64,000 nt of DNA from Prinsepia uniflora (taxonomy: Eukaryota > Streptophyta > Magnoliopsida > Rosales > Rosaceae): contig CM064862.1 in assembly GCA_032719365.1 (NCBI GenBank), forward strand, positions 81,527,628 through 81,591,627. The letters are read 5' to 3'. Below are positions 25,399 to 38,500 of the stretch, one piece after another (the stretch's first letter is position 1; each line of letters opens with the position of its first letter). Under the pieces are notes generated by a model. It worked only from the letters and a program-made list of their open reading frames with translations. It was not told where the DNA came from and ran no database searches. Both the position numbers and the translations under genes were made by a program.

Positions 25399-28300
25399 TG
25401 TAACGACCCATCCCGTAAACTGGGATTAGATTAGTGGTTAATGACGGATTAGTAAAGATAATCGGTGATTAGTTGGATAATTTCGGACGGACGATGAGGA
25501 ATGACGATTTTGCCCCTGAAATGGGCAAAAGTGTTGACTTTTTGTTCGGATGGTCAAATGGACTTTGACCGATGACCGTGACGTAGTTTGGAATGTCACG
25601 AGTTCAGGGACATGTGGCACGTCCGATTCTGATATTCGAGGAGGAGGTTATGTTGTTAGGAAGTTCAAGGGTAATTTGATAATTTTGTTTAAAAAAAGGG
25701 GCAATTTGTTGACTTTTCAAACGACATGGATTTTTCACGTAATTCGAAGACCGTTAGGGAGGTCTCGATGTCCTGAGTACGATGACAGGCTGCATGCGTC
25801 AATTGGAGGTCGGACGACAGTGTTACCGGCCTAGGAACTTGAGGGGTAAAATGGTAATTTTTTCTTTAGGGGCATTCTGGTCATTTCTTTGCATATGGAT
25901 TTGTGCCAGTGACACTTGGCTGTTTTGGATGTTGGGACTACCAGAATTTGGACATCTGTCCTTCTCTAGATAGTGGTAGAACATTGCACAGCCGCCACAA
26001 ATCCTGTGAGTGGTGAAAGGGAATGGGAGAGGCAGAGTGAGAATTGAGGTGGCGTGCCGTGATGGTTGCAATGAACGGTGGCCCTAAAACTGTGAAAAAC
26101 AGGGACCGTGTGTGATCGTGGCCATTCAACCTTTCGAACGACATCTTCTGCTCATGGTTTCCGAATAAAAAAGGAAGGAGAAGTTAGGACGATGAGAGTG
26201 GAAGCCACAGGCGGTGGTTACGACGGCGGAGGAGGAAGGTAAGTTAGGAAACCCGTGAGCCTTCGTTTGAAATTCGAAAATGGTGTTTGTGGTTTTAGAT
26301 GCTATTGACCGATTCTGTAATTTGGATTACGATTTGAAGGTTACAAGGGCTGTATGAGGATTGAAACCACGACGGGAGGTGGCCGGAAATAGAAAGAACA
26401 TTGTGGAGGACATGGCCGGTTCATCCTTCGAGTTGCAGAGGTAATTCTAGATAACAAGTTCTTGATTTTGGGTTCTAAATTGATTGAGAAGATTGTGGTC
26501 AGTATTTAGGAATGAATAATATCGAAATCGGGTTGGAATAGAATGAAAACCAGTTTTGAACCGCCCACGCCGGTTCAGTTGAACCAGCCGGCCTGCTGAA
26601 CCGGTCTGGACCCGGTCGGACAGAGGTAGGAGATGAACAGTGCTGAGGCGCGTGAGGCCCACGCGCAGCCCCTTTGGGCAGCGTATGTGGGCGCGTGGTA
26701 TGGAGTTTGAGGAAGGTTCCAACATGACTTTTAAAGTATTCGATGTAACGAACATTTTGGCACTGGTTTCGAGTCAATCAGACATCGTCTTGATATGTTT
26801 CGGGATGTCCGAAGGTTTCAAGGCTCGGTTAAAAATAGTTAAAAATTCAAGAAAATTATGGGGCTTTAGTAGAAGCTTAATGAATTATTTAGTGACCTTC
26901 TTATGATATTTGAATAGGTTCGGGAAAGCCGGTGATAGTGGATTAGCCCGGGAAGCGTAATTGCGCGTGTATCGAGGCGTCGACGCTAATGGTCTGTGAG
27001 TGGAATTTGCTTTCTAACCCTTGATGCATGCATAAGTGTTTTTATACGTTTTCTATACGTGATTTCTATGATTGTGATTATGAACTTGATGATTTACGGT
27101 TTTACACGTATTTCGAGATTATTACGTTTTTGCACGTTTTACAAGTTTCCGATTTATCTTGTGATTTGGTCATGGTTTTGATGATTTGGATTTGGGATTT
27201 GAAATATGATTTGATTTCAATGATTTCTAATGGATTTTGGAAAAGTGATTTAGGGCTTGAGGCCCAGTTCATAAAAGTGATTTCGATAAACGCAATTTTG
27301 GGTTTTGGAATCGGATTTCGGAAAAAGGATTCGGTTTTGGAACTTGAAGTGGATTTCCAAATTTGGGTCCGGAATTGTTATTCCGGATGCCAGCTTATGG
27401 AATGATGGTTTCGAATTCAGATTTGGAAATGGAGTATGGATATGATTCTGGATTTGGATTGGGGATGCTGATTTCGGATTCGTTTTGGAATTCGAAATGG
27501 TGATTTCGAATTCGGATTTGGACATGGATTTGGAAATGGTTTTAAAATGCTTTTAGATTAGATTTACTGGATTTGGTTATTGGGTTTAATGACTCGGATA
27601 TGATATGTGACGGGGGCGGGCCTAGATTGGGTTTAAAGACCCGGATATGATATGTGACGGGGGCGGGCCCGGATTGGATTTAAAGACCCGGATTGAGTTT
27701 AAAGACTCGGATATTGTGATTTCCCCCGTAGGTCTATTGAGTTTAAATACTTGGGAGTTTAAAGACTCTGATTATATTGAGACCTGGATTGAGTTTAAAG
27801 ACTCGAGAGTTTAAAGACTCGGATAGATCCAGCAGGCTCGATGGATGGAAATGTGTTTTCAAATGTGTTTTGGATTTTCGGTGCGAACTGGATAATGATG
27901 GTTTTTAATAATGTTTTTCCGGTGATTTGGGCTATGACCCGGATGAAACGAATTTTGATGGTTTTGGGATGAGGCCCGGGATTTGAGAAAAGGAAATGAG
28001 TTTGGTTTTCCTAAACGGTTTGAATAACTTGAATATCGAACGGTTTTATGACATGGATTTTGATATGCATGCATTGGTTTTGTTAAATGGAGGGTATAAA
28101 TGTACTTTTCTTATAAATGTTTTTCTAAACTGTTCCTTTATTTTTGGCCACTCACAGTCTTTTATGTTTTCGATACCCTCCATGTTGTTGTGGTGCGGGC
28201 TGTTTGTAGAAAGAGACGGACACATCACACACGCGATCCACAGTAGACTCTGCGAGCTCTGGGAAATCCGGTACTTGTGGACGCTTTGTTTTGGAAATCC

Positions 28301-28420
28301 CTTGTCTGGCTTACGTGTCACATGGAGGTTGGACGTCGGTTTAGCCTTCATGTCAAGCGTAAGCTAGACGGGAGCATGACTTAGCCCTTAATCCTAGGGG
28401 ATTGGGAGTGGATCGTGTCA
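25399..28420 (+). mobile_element. LTR 2 of the LARD-like element, 3.02 kb, uninterrupted
   Basis: Starts TGTAACGACCCATCC after the purine tract and ends CGTGTCA before a perfect primer site. The cassette runs from the donor GTGAGTGGAA at 26996, past ATGCATGCAT near 28066, to a stem GGAGGGTAT (28089-28097) paired with ATACCCTCC (28173-28181). The acceptor AG of LTR 1 is replaced by AT here. The GAGTTTAAAGACTCGG minisatellite is at about 27590-27825. It has a ~70-base segment near 27965-28040 absent from LTR 1. Confidence 0.9.
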
Positions 28421-29429
28421 AATTGGTATCAGAGCAGGTTTTGTACGCTTTGCGTGAGGTTTGGTTCCCAGAGTCGTTGGTTCGTCGACTTGGGTGTTGT
28501 GTTGCTACTGTGGATGTGATGTCTCGACGCGGAACATCCCGTCATCAACCTGGACGCGATAGTGACTGTACGTTCGTTAGTGGTTAGTTAGCGGCAATTG
28601 TTAGTGCCAGGGTGATAGTCGCTCGATACGCGGTGCGAGGTATGATGTATGTCGGCTTAGGGCTGGAAGAGTTGGCATGTTTGGCGCTGGATATGCTTGA
28701 TGGTTGGACCATAGGGTCGGATGTATGCCAGCGTGGTTAACCTGGATGGTAGCCAGTAAGGTACAATTACGAGTAGGTTGGTCAGCCTATGGGGCCCGTT
28801 AGTAGCCTATTGAGCCAGCTGGCGATTGGATTTGTGACCCTTGGTCATTTTGGTTGAGTGGTGGTTACTGGTTGAGATTGGTATGTAAAGTTACGATAAG
28901 GGATGGTCTTGGTCGGGTGTGACGACCCAAGTGGTAAGGTTGTTGTGAACTAGTGACTGTCGCGGGTTTGGATAACCCGTATGACGGGGATGATTTGAGG
29001 AACCCCGTGGGATGACTGGTCTGGGCTGTGATTACCCGAGTGAGAAACCCCAGGGCAAGTGCTTAATCTAGAAACTGTGAGTTGGGGGTTGTGGTTAGAT
29101 AGTTGTTGTGGTTGGGCCAACTTACGGCTGGATTAGCGATGGTGTGGCTGGGATGCAGCCGAGGTTTTTGGCTTGGTGAATGACTCTGGACGAGTCTAGT
29201 GAGATGATGGCGTTTGGTTGAGCATTGTGTTGCTCAGAGATATGGAGTACGAGGGAGGTCAGTTTCCATGACCCGAGCGCAGGTTGAGGGTTTTAGCTTG
29301 GTAGGAGCGGTGGTTCGGGATTAGTATGTTGTAGACCCTAGATTGAGGATGATGTGCCACGAGCTGTGAGAGATGATGACCATTGGCAGGTCTTGTTTCG
29401 GGACTAACTGTCAGGATGCCGTTAGGTGG
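28421..29429 (+). mobile_element. Second, truncated copy of the LARD-like internal domain
   Basis: Collinear with 21740-22750 at high identity by eye. In three 180-base comparisons I count 9, 2 and 4 differences. It breaks off at GTTAGGTGGAT, where the sequence switches to the middle of another LTR. Confidence 0.88.
28424..28436 (+). promoter_or_regulatory. Primer-binding site, perfect initiator tRNA-Met match
   Basis: TGGTATCAGAGCA, three bases after the end of LTR 2. Its position shows LTR 2 also acts as the left LTR of a following internal domain. Confidence 0.85.
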
Positions 29430-30249
29430 ATTACGAAATGGTTTTTCATATACCATCATTTATTTATGGATTATCTCATCCAGGGGAGGGTCGTTGGCCT
29501 GGGTGGACCACGAAATAGTCACTTTGCACTAACTGAGTGGAGTCGCCCCCATGGGGTACCTTACTCTTAGGAAGGCATATATGGATTATAACCCCTAGGG
29601 AGGGTCATTGATCTGCGGACATTGACCTGGGTGGACCTTGGGGAGACTTGAGATTTGAGACCCCGGGTAGCACGCGCGTTGCTTTAGAAACCGTGACAGG
29701 ATTGGTTATATGATATTGGTAAACATGATTTCTTGGATTTTGATGAAATGGTGTTTTGTGAATAGTAAATGGATTTGGGCAATGATCTATATACTCGGAT
29801 TTACGATTTTGGGCTGAGTTCCTACATACGAATTGGATTGAATTATGGATTTGTGTAATTGGCTTTGGGCAGGTGCCCGTATGTTTTGGATTACGGAATT
29901 TAGACTGAGACCCTAATAATGGTTATTTGAACATATGATTCGATAAATGGTTTTCGTATGCATGCATTCTTTTTAGTGAAGGGCATAAATATCTTTATGA
30001 AATGTGTTTTTATGAACTTACTGCTTTTTGTCCACTCACAGTCTTTTATGGTTTTTAATGCCCTTCAGGTTGATCACGGATGCAGACTATAGAAGAGACC
30101 GAGACATCACACTCCTCCACCGGATCCTGGCGCACTCTAGAAGCCGGTCGGGCTGAAAGTTTGAATTATCCCTTGTCTGACACTTTGTGTCAGACGGGAT
30201 CATGACACATCCTATGTTAATCCCGGGAGGATTGGGATGGATCTGGACA
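29430..30249 (+). mobile_element. 3' part of a related LTR (LTR D)
   Basis: Enters mid-LTR and keeps the 3' landmarks: TGCATGCAT (about 29970), stem arm GAAGGGCAT (29978-29986), GTCCACTCACA (about 30030), and the partner arm ATGCCCTTC (30058-30066) followed by AGG. It also has CCCTTGTCTGACA and a GGACA end next to a primer site. Confidence 0.75.
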
Positions 30250-30251
30250 AA

Positions 30252-30264
30252 TGGTATCAGAGTA
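30252..30264 (+). promoter_or_regulatory. Primer-binding site of LTR D element
   Basis: TGGTATCAGAGTA, one base off consensus, two bases after the LTR end. Confidence 0.7.
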
Positions 30265-30683
30265 GGTTTGCTCTCGTGATATGCGCAGGTCGAGGATGTG
30301 ATGTCTCTGTGGGCTGCAGTTCGTTATCAACCTGATAGTTAGGATGCCGGTATGATAGTTAGTGGATTTGAATCGTGGATAGTTGGTTCGACATTTGATG
30401 TCTGAGTATATCATAGTTCTGTCGTGGTTTGGCAGTGTGTGACCCTACTAAGGGATGAATGTAATAGTACTTTAGAGTTTTGACCGTGTGACGGTTATGT
30501 CGGGATCGTCTATCATAATATTGTAGGATTCGATATGACGATAGTATGGAATTTTGACCATTAGATGATCAGGTCATTGTGAGTTGTGAATCGTGTTGCG
30601 AGGAGCAACCGGGTTCGGGGAATCCCAGTTGAGTTGATGGTAGGATTGGATTTGACGTCCATACAATGTCAGGATCGTAGACG
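30265..30683 (+). mobile_element. Internal-domain fragment related to the LARD-like element
   Basis: Shares GATGTGATGTCTC followed by a GTTATCAACCTG-type segment with the start of the internal domain at 21740. It is non-coding and G/T-rich. The right limit is approximate. Confidence 0.5.
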
Positions 30684-31589
<906 letters not shown>

Positions 31590-33975
31590 TGACAGGACCC
31601 GTCCCACACGGGACGTTGATAACCGTGCCCGGTCCTGCTCCCGTATGAAAAGTCCATTGAAGTTCTGAAATTACCCCGCAACACCTATCAGACAAGGGAG
31701 GATTGTATTGATTTCTGCTTAAGCCTTCGCCTCTTAACCAGCCACGATCCTCGTGTCATGGCCTGGAGGGTCATCAAAAACAGAAAAGGTGTGAGTGGAC
31801 AAAAATAATATCATTTGAAAACACATTTCAAAATACATTATTTACCCTCCAGTTTAACAAACCATGCATGCATAGGGTCCAACACATGAATCACCGGCTT
31901 CCAAGCCAAAACACATGAAAATCATTTTATAAAACCATTTTATCATAAAACAAATCATATAATTTGGGAATTACACATCCGAGGTTCCTTTGGGAATTAC
32001 ACATCTAGAGTCTCTGGGAATTACACATCCAAATCTGCTGGGAATTACACATCCAGCCTCACCTGGAATTACACATCCGGTCCCTTTGGGAATTACACAT
32101 CCGAAGTTACTCCGGGAATTACACATCCAGAGTCACTCCGGGAATTACACATCTAGAGTCTACCCAGGAATTACACATCCGGGGGCACTGAACATAAATA
32201 CAATCAAAATCTTTATTTCAAAATTATCTTTAAAACCACGTCAAAACCATTTACAACAGAGTCTTAAGTCCAAAATCTCATTTCACGTAAATCGGTAAAA
32301 TCATATCCATAAATCATTAAATATTCCATAAAATAATCATTAACTCACAATCCAAGTCAAAACATCATTTTAAAATCCCGGGCCTAGCCCAAAACATCAA
32401 TTGCACTTTTCTCGTAAAAAGTGCCCAAAAAACTGATTAAATAATCCATAAATCAAATAAATAATCGTATCAAATCATCAAGAAATCATTGAAAATCAAA
32501 TCATGCAATAAATCATGTAAAACATTTAACTATGCATGCATCATAATTTTGAAAACAAACGTCTACTCACACACCGTCCAAACCTCTCGCTTTCCAAGCT
32601 GTACGTTTTTCCGTAATTTTCGGTACTTTCCAGGAATCCCAAGTCCTGCCCAAAATCATCATTAAGGGTCACTAATGACTCAATTAATATCATATTAACT
32701 TCCAATAATTTTTCAGGAATTAAATAAGAATTTAAAATGGAACATAATCTTTCGAACCCTCGAAACAATATCGAAACGGTGTCTGATCGACTCGAAACCA
32801 ACGTCAAAATGTTTGTTACATTCCATAGAGTAAAAGTCATGTTGACCATACCTTCCAACTCAGCCTCACGCGCCGCTGCAAGCGGCTGCGCGTGGGAGCC
32901 ACTCGCCTGCTACAGTACAACTGTTCATCGTCTCTTTGACCTGGTTGTCTGTTAAACGGGTTCTGCGACCCGCGGTGCAACCCGTCCAGCACTCCACCAA
33001 TTTTGCATCATTTTCACTAATTTAAACGTCGAAATGCATCGTCTTAAACAAAGTGAGGGATCTGTAACCTTAATTTCACGAATCATGGTCTCGATTAATC
33101 CAACTTAAACTTGAAATTTCCAGAAATATTCATTCTTCAATTCCTTCATTTGTCATCGATTTCTTTCAATTAAGCAATTAAGAACCTTCATAGGATCCTT
33201 CTAATTCTATTTTAAGTCACAATGTTTTCTTCACTTACCTTCAATTACACGAATTGGATTCGAAAATCCGAACTTTCCATTTCCTCTGTTCGAAGGCAAA
33301 ATAGCATCAATTCCTTTCGTTTTGAAGTGGTTCAACTCGCCTGAGTCCCAGAAGACTTATTCGAACCTTACTTCGACTTGGGTTGGGCTGAAACTTGAAA
33401 TTGAATCTCAATTTCCCCAAGAAAAATTTCGAGTTTTCTCTTCGGGTTTGTGGTTTTCTTTGTTGTTTTCTCTCTTCTTCCTTCTCGTTTTTCCCTCTAA
33501 AGTTCCCTCCTAATCTCTCTGTGTCTATGGTCGAGCAACTCCCCTTACTGATCAAATCAATTTTGATGTTGTTCAAATCCATTTTATTATGTTGGTTTTT
33601 GTTTGAGTTTCAAGCGGCAAAACTTTCCACTAATCTAGTATGCTCATTGACATGTGTCACCTAAAAAGGTAACTGAATCATCTGTGCGGCTGAATCAGCC
33701 AAATACCCACCAATTTACTTTTTTACCCTTTCCTTAACAAATGACCAAAATGCCCCTGGCATTCCAAGGTCCGTAACTTTTCCATCTGAACTCTGATTTA
33801 TGCATGCCACCTGTCTACGGACTCAGTGTCTCAAGACCTATCCAACGGTCCCTACGGAAAGTCCAAATAAGGTCCCAAGCAAAAATTCAACTTTCGACCT
33901 TATAACTAGGGGTAAAATCGTCATTTCGTTCAAAATTTTCAAGTTTTTCCTTTTTCAAATTTTCAGGTCGTCACA
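31590..33975 (-). mobile_element. 3' LTR of a gag-only (TR-GAG type) element
   Basis: On the minus strand it starts TGTGACGACC (33975) and ends GGGTCCTGTCA (31590). The right neighbour is a purine tract on the minus strand, so this is the element's 3' LTR. The cassette runs from GTGAGTAGAC at 32570 to the AG at 31764-31763, with TGCATGCAT near 32532 and 31868. The frame 31760-31719 follows the same phase as in other LTRs, but has one internal stop. A nine-copy minisatellite lies at 31966-32182. Confidence 0.85.
31966..32182. repeat. Minisatellite, GGGAATTACACATCC unit, nine copies
   Basis: Units of 23-29 bases with an invariant GGAATTACACATC core and a variable tail, located in the middle of the intron-like cassette. 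Confidence 0.9.
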
Positions 33976-33990
33976 ACTTTCCCCCCTTAA
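33976..33990 (-). promoter_or_regulatory. Polypurine tract (minus strand) of the TR-GAG element
   Basis: CTTTCCCCCCTTAAGG on the plus strand, which is CCTTAAGGGGGGAAAG on the minus strand, abuts the LTR start TGTGACG. Confidence 0.75.
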
Positions 33991-34022
33991 GGAATTTCGT
34001 CCCCGAAATTTGATCACGTTAT

Positions 34023-35192
34023 TTATGAAACAAACATACATGATACAACAGTATAACTGTACAACAACATACATTCAAATATGTACAAAATATCAACCCA
34101 TGGGGCACTACCATCACTCCGAACTACCTTCAGGTGGTTTGTTGGTTTCTTGCTATTGACTAAGAGAGAATACTCGAGCAAGTGGGCTCGTGGTGCACCC
34201 CTAGTGCTATCAGTTCCCCTCTTAATTTCGGTTCCAGAGGTCGAGGTCGTCCCAAAGCCTTGCTCTGTATGATTGCCACTCGGACTACCACCAGCTGGTT
34301 GGTGTGGACAATTTCTTCTGATGTGTCCAAACTCACCACATAAATAACAAGCACCCCTACCAAAATAAGAAGATCGGTTATTATGTCTACCAGTTGACGG
34401 CACTAAAGCTCTACTTGACTTGACGAATGTCTGCGGGACAACTGCAGTACCAAAGGAATGTCTTTGTCTACACCCACTAAAACCTGACCGTGACCCACCA
34501 GAAAATCCGGGGTTAGAACCGCCTCTCTTTGACGGCGTCCCCTGACTCATTATCTCAATTTCCTAACGCTCACGACGTCGTCCAGAACTCAAAGAAGGTT
34601 CACGTATTCGCAAACTTGCCTCTACTCAGATAGCTGCATCTGATAGCTCTCGAAGGGTGGCATATGACCCCACAGTTACAGTGGCTCGAATGTCATCTCG
34701 TAATTCAAGTTCAAAACGTCTGCATTTATCACCCTCTGTAACTACATCCATCTGAGCAAAGCGAGCCAGATCCAGAAATTGTTGTTCATATTCTACCACA
34801 GTCATATCCTCCTATTATAATCGAAGGAATTCAATTTCATTCACAGCACGGTATGAGCAAGGGTAAAACTGATCCAAAAATCGCTCTCGGAATGTTTACC
34901 ATGCCAACGTACGGGCATCCCATCCAATTAACTATAAACCATGCCACCATCGGTATGCATACCCATCCAAAAGGAAAGTGGCTAACAACACCATGTCCTC
35001 CAGGGGACATCTCATGAATTAAAAGATCCATTCCAAACGAGTGATCCAATCATCGGCACCATCCAGACCCGACTCACCACGAAACACAGTGGCTCCTAAC
35101 CGTTGAGCTCTCTCAATATCCGGGCCTTCTCTAACCCTGCCCTCGTCCCTCTCATCTTCAGGCCGTGCACGGGGCGCACGTCTCGGAGGCAT
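34023..35192 (-). pseudogene. Decayed Ty3-type gag with zinc knuckle (only gene of the TR-GAG element)
   Basis: Nucleocapsid/capsid precursor of a Ty3-like element. The start ATG is at 35192, 29 bases inside the primer site. The N-terminus is MPPRRAPRARPEDERDEG, a common plant gag start. Capsid-like segments follow (DDWITRLEWIF; EDMVLLATFLLDG; TFRERFLDQFYPCSYRA; EYEQQFLDLARFAQMD; DKCRRFELELRDDIRATV; YATLRELSDA). The last open block (34550-34023) contains the zinc knuckle CYLCGEFGHIRRNC of CX2CX4HX4C type. Several in-frame stops make it non-functional. There is no protease, reverse transcriptase, RNase H or integrase: the purine tract lies just beyond the gag end. It is the same family as the gag at 48210. 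Confidence 0.88.
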
Positions 35193-35220
35193 GATGTGAT
35201 AACAGAAATCAGTAACCAAA

Positions 35221-35233
35221 TGCTCTGATACCA
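35221..35233 (-). promoter_or_regulatory. Primer-binding site of the TR-GAG element
   Basis: TGCTCTGATACCA is the exact reverse complement of TGGTATCAGAGCA. Three bases separate it from the LTR end TGACAGG at 35237. Confidence 0.88.
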
Positions 35234-35236
35234 AAT

Positions 35237-35410
35237 TGACAGGTTCCGTCCCATGTAGGATGGGTTCTGTCAGACCCGCCTAGGGTTGAAGGCGAGTACA
35301 TGTACAACTACACCTGCTTGCACGTGAAGGCCACTCGTAGGGTCCTTTCGACAGCACGTGAGCGTGCATGCGGCGGTCCCTCGCCATCCGGCCAACATGA
35401 AAGTTCCATG
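35237..35410 (-). mobile_element. Truncated 5' LTR of the TR-GAG element
   Basis: Only the U5-side end is left, starting TGACAGGTTCCGTCCC. The sequence loses LTR landmarks by about 35400. The remaining 130 bases to 35543 resemble no clear element. Confidence 0.5.
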
Positions 35411-35543
35411 TTTCTTGATGTTGCGGTTAATGGTATAATGTTTGTATTAATTCGACGTTGTTTGAGTATAGTGTTGGATATTTGTTATAATACGGCTATG
35501 TTTTAAATTTGGGGTGTTAATTTCTGAAAATTTAGAGAAATAA

Positions 35544-38500
35544 TGTAATGACCCGGAATTTCCTTATATTTGTAAATTGGAAATTTCATGTAAAATGACC
35601 ATTTTGCCTCTAGTCAGCGCAAAATGTTGACTTTTGACCCGACACACTGTTTGGATGTTGACCCTTGACCGTTGCATAGATTGTGTTGCCACGAGTTCGT
35701 AGACAGGCGACATGGCGAATTTGGACGCTCGATACGGAAGTTATTGGTCACGGAGTTTGAGGGTTACTATTACGTTTTTCCGAGATTATAGGCCAAGTGG
35801 CATTATTAGATTGGTCAACTGGTTCCTTGGACCAATCAGATGAGTAACAAGTGTCACTCATCTAACTGGCCCATTTACCCAAAAGATTGGGGTGCATGTA
35901 TCTTTCTTCCATTCGTTTGTTCATTCAAACCGTGTACCCAGAGTTTGCAAACAACACAACCATCGTCCCATCTTCCTTAAACTTTCATCCCTCATTTAGT
36001 GATCGTAGTGAGTGAAAGAGAGAGTGTTTGACGGTGACTCAAGAGCTGAGAATGGCGGTGCACGGCAGAGAGGACACGTTCACAGGTAAACTCGAAATTC
36101 TCAAGATCGAGTCAAAGTTTTGGTTTGGATTTTAGGCCTTGTTAAGTGAATCTAAGGGCCCATAATGCTTTTTAAGGTTTGTATGAGTCGATTGGAGCCC
36201 ATAACCATACATGAAAACGCTGGGATCGACGAGAAACAGTACAGAAAAAATGGCCTCCACTGTTGCTTGAGCTAAGGTATGATTTTACTACGTTTTAGAT
36301 GAATTTGAATCCATAAATCCAATCTAGACACCTAGACAATCCAGTTGGAAGCAACAGTTTTGAAAATGGGTCAACATTGAGCGAGTTATAGCTGGGTTGG
36401 GTTCGAGGGTTTGGTTGACCCGAACACAGAACCCGTCGAGAGGTTAGGGATGATGACATCATCAACTGACGTCATCACCTGTCAGGTTGTCAGAAGACGT
36501 GGACCACTCAGAGCGTGACTCGTGTCACATATCAGTGCACAGTCATCACTAACATGTTAGTGATGTGGCCCAATCAGAGTGTGCCACGTGTCACTGACAT
36601 GTTAGTGATGTGGACTAGTGTGCTGCTGACACATGGCACCTATTAGAGCTCGACATATGGCACCTGTCATAGTTTGACACGTGTCAGTCTAACATTATCA
36701 GATGACATCATGTTGACGTCAGTAGAGTTGACCGTTGGCTTTTGACCAGCAGCGTTGAAAAGCGCGTGGAGGCGCGTGGGAACAAGTTTCAAGGTGGGAC
36801 AAGCACCATGTTTAAGGTTTCGTCGTTACGAATCCAATGGTGGTGGTTTCGTGTTGATCTGAGACTGTTAGATAGGTCAAAATGAGGTTTGATGCCAAAA
36901 TGAGGTTTGATGCCTCAGGAAGCTTGTTCGGGACGCGTTCCCGGGTCGGTTTTGTTCTAGGGTTTGTTGTTAGACCTAGTAGGGTCAATTAGTGACCTTT
37001 CAATGTATTTGGACATGCCCAGAGACTGTGTTTAGCTTCGGGAAAAGTTTAGGTTGTTCGTTAGCGCAGTAAGGACTAACTGTGAGTGGACTGGTTGTTT
37101 TATACTAAAATGCATGCATAACCTTTTTACATGTTTTCTTAATTGATTTAAGTTAAATGTTTTGGAATCATGGAATTTATATACTCGAATCATTGGTCAT
37201 GGACTATGTTATGGATTTATGTGAAAAATGAGGTTTTCGTGCTTGAGACCCATTTGGTGACCGTTTTACTTAGGTTTTTGGGGTCAACAGAGTTTTGAAA
37301 GAAATATTGATTCAAATAATTTAATCGGTGATCCGGTATGAGCAGTTTTCGAGAAACGAGTTTTCAAAATAGATTTGTTGACGTAGTTTTTGGAAGGATT
37401 CGGGCTTAGTCCCAAAATAAACAGTGGTTTGTTTTGATATCAGAATAGATGGATTTTGAATATGATATTATTGAATTACATGTTTTCATACTTATATATA
37501 TACCATCATGTATATGCGGTTTAGTCTCCTCCAGATGTTAAGAATCCTGGAGTTGTCACGATCCACTACCTAGAATGGGTGACTCCGAGTAGGAGCTCAA
37601 GCTCATGAGTGCGAGTTATGATATAGTCTCGTACATGATAGGGCCCGATGCAGGCACCCCATTTAGATATCACCTTGGACGTTGTGGAGTTCATGCCGGG
37701 GAGTACTCGAAGATGAGACCCCGAGTAGTACGCGTACTATAGAGAAATCATGACTGGTAATGGTTGGACATCTGGGATGTCGAGGATGGGTTATATATAT
37801 TGTGTTTCACTGATGTTTGCGTCCAGATGTATGCATGTATAGATATATATATATAGATATTTATATGTATGATTTGACTGTGTTTATACGATTTATCTTG
37901 AATGCATGCATGTTTCTAAAACGGAGGGTCAAACTGTATATATATTTTCAAATGAGTTTATAACTGGTTTATTTTTGGTCCACTCACACTTTGACTGTTT
38001 TCTTGACCCTCCAGGCGATGATACTGAGACGGGGACCGACTCCGAGGCTGAGGCATAAATAATACCGTTTAGGGGGTGGCAATAGGTCGTGTCATGTCGG
38101 GTTCGTATCGTGTCATAAATTCTATTTTACCCATTTATGCCCAACCCGAATCCGACCCGTTTAATAATTGTGTCAAGAATGTCCAACCTGAACCCGACCT
38201 ATTAATGACCCGCATAACCTGTTTAACCCATTTAATAAACAGGTCATACTTAAAACCCAATTAACCTATGACCCGTTTGACCCGTTTAACCTGTTTAACA
38301 TGTTTAACCTATTTAAATTATAAGATTTAATAGATATTTAGGTTGGTAAATGGGTAGATATATGGGTTAGTAATGACAAGTTTATTACATGGGTTAATAT
38401 ATAAGCCAATATACGGGTTAATCTGTTAACCCGAAATCTACCCATTTATTAAACGGGTTAACAGGTCATTATACGGGTTAACAGCTTGACCCGAAACCCA

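Noticed and set aside
27028..27405. A 125-codon plus-strand frame in LTR 2 with a matching shorter one in LTR 1
   Set aside because: It falls within the intron-like cassette. The corresponding LTR 1 frame is broken, and the composition (FWKSD..GLE) follows the GATTT-rich DNA.
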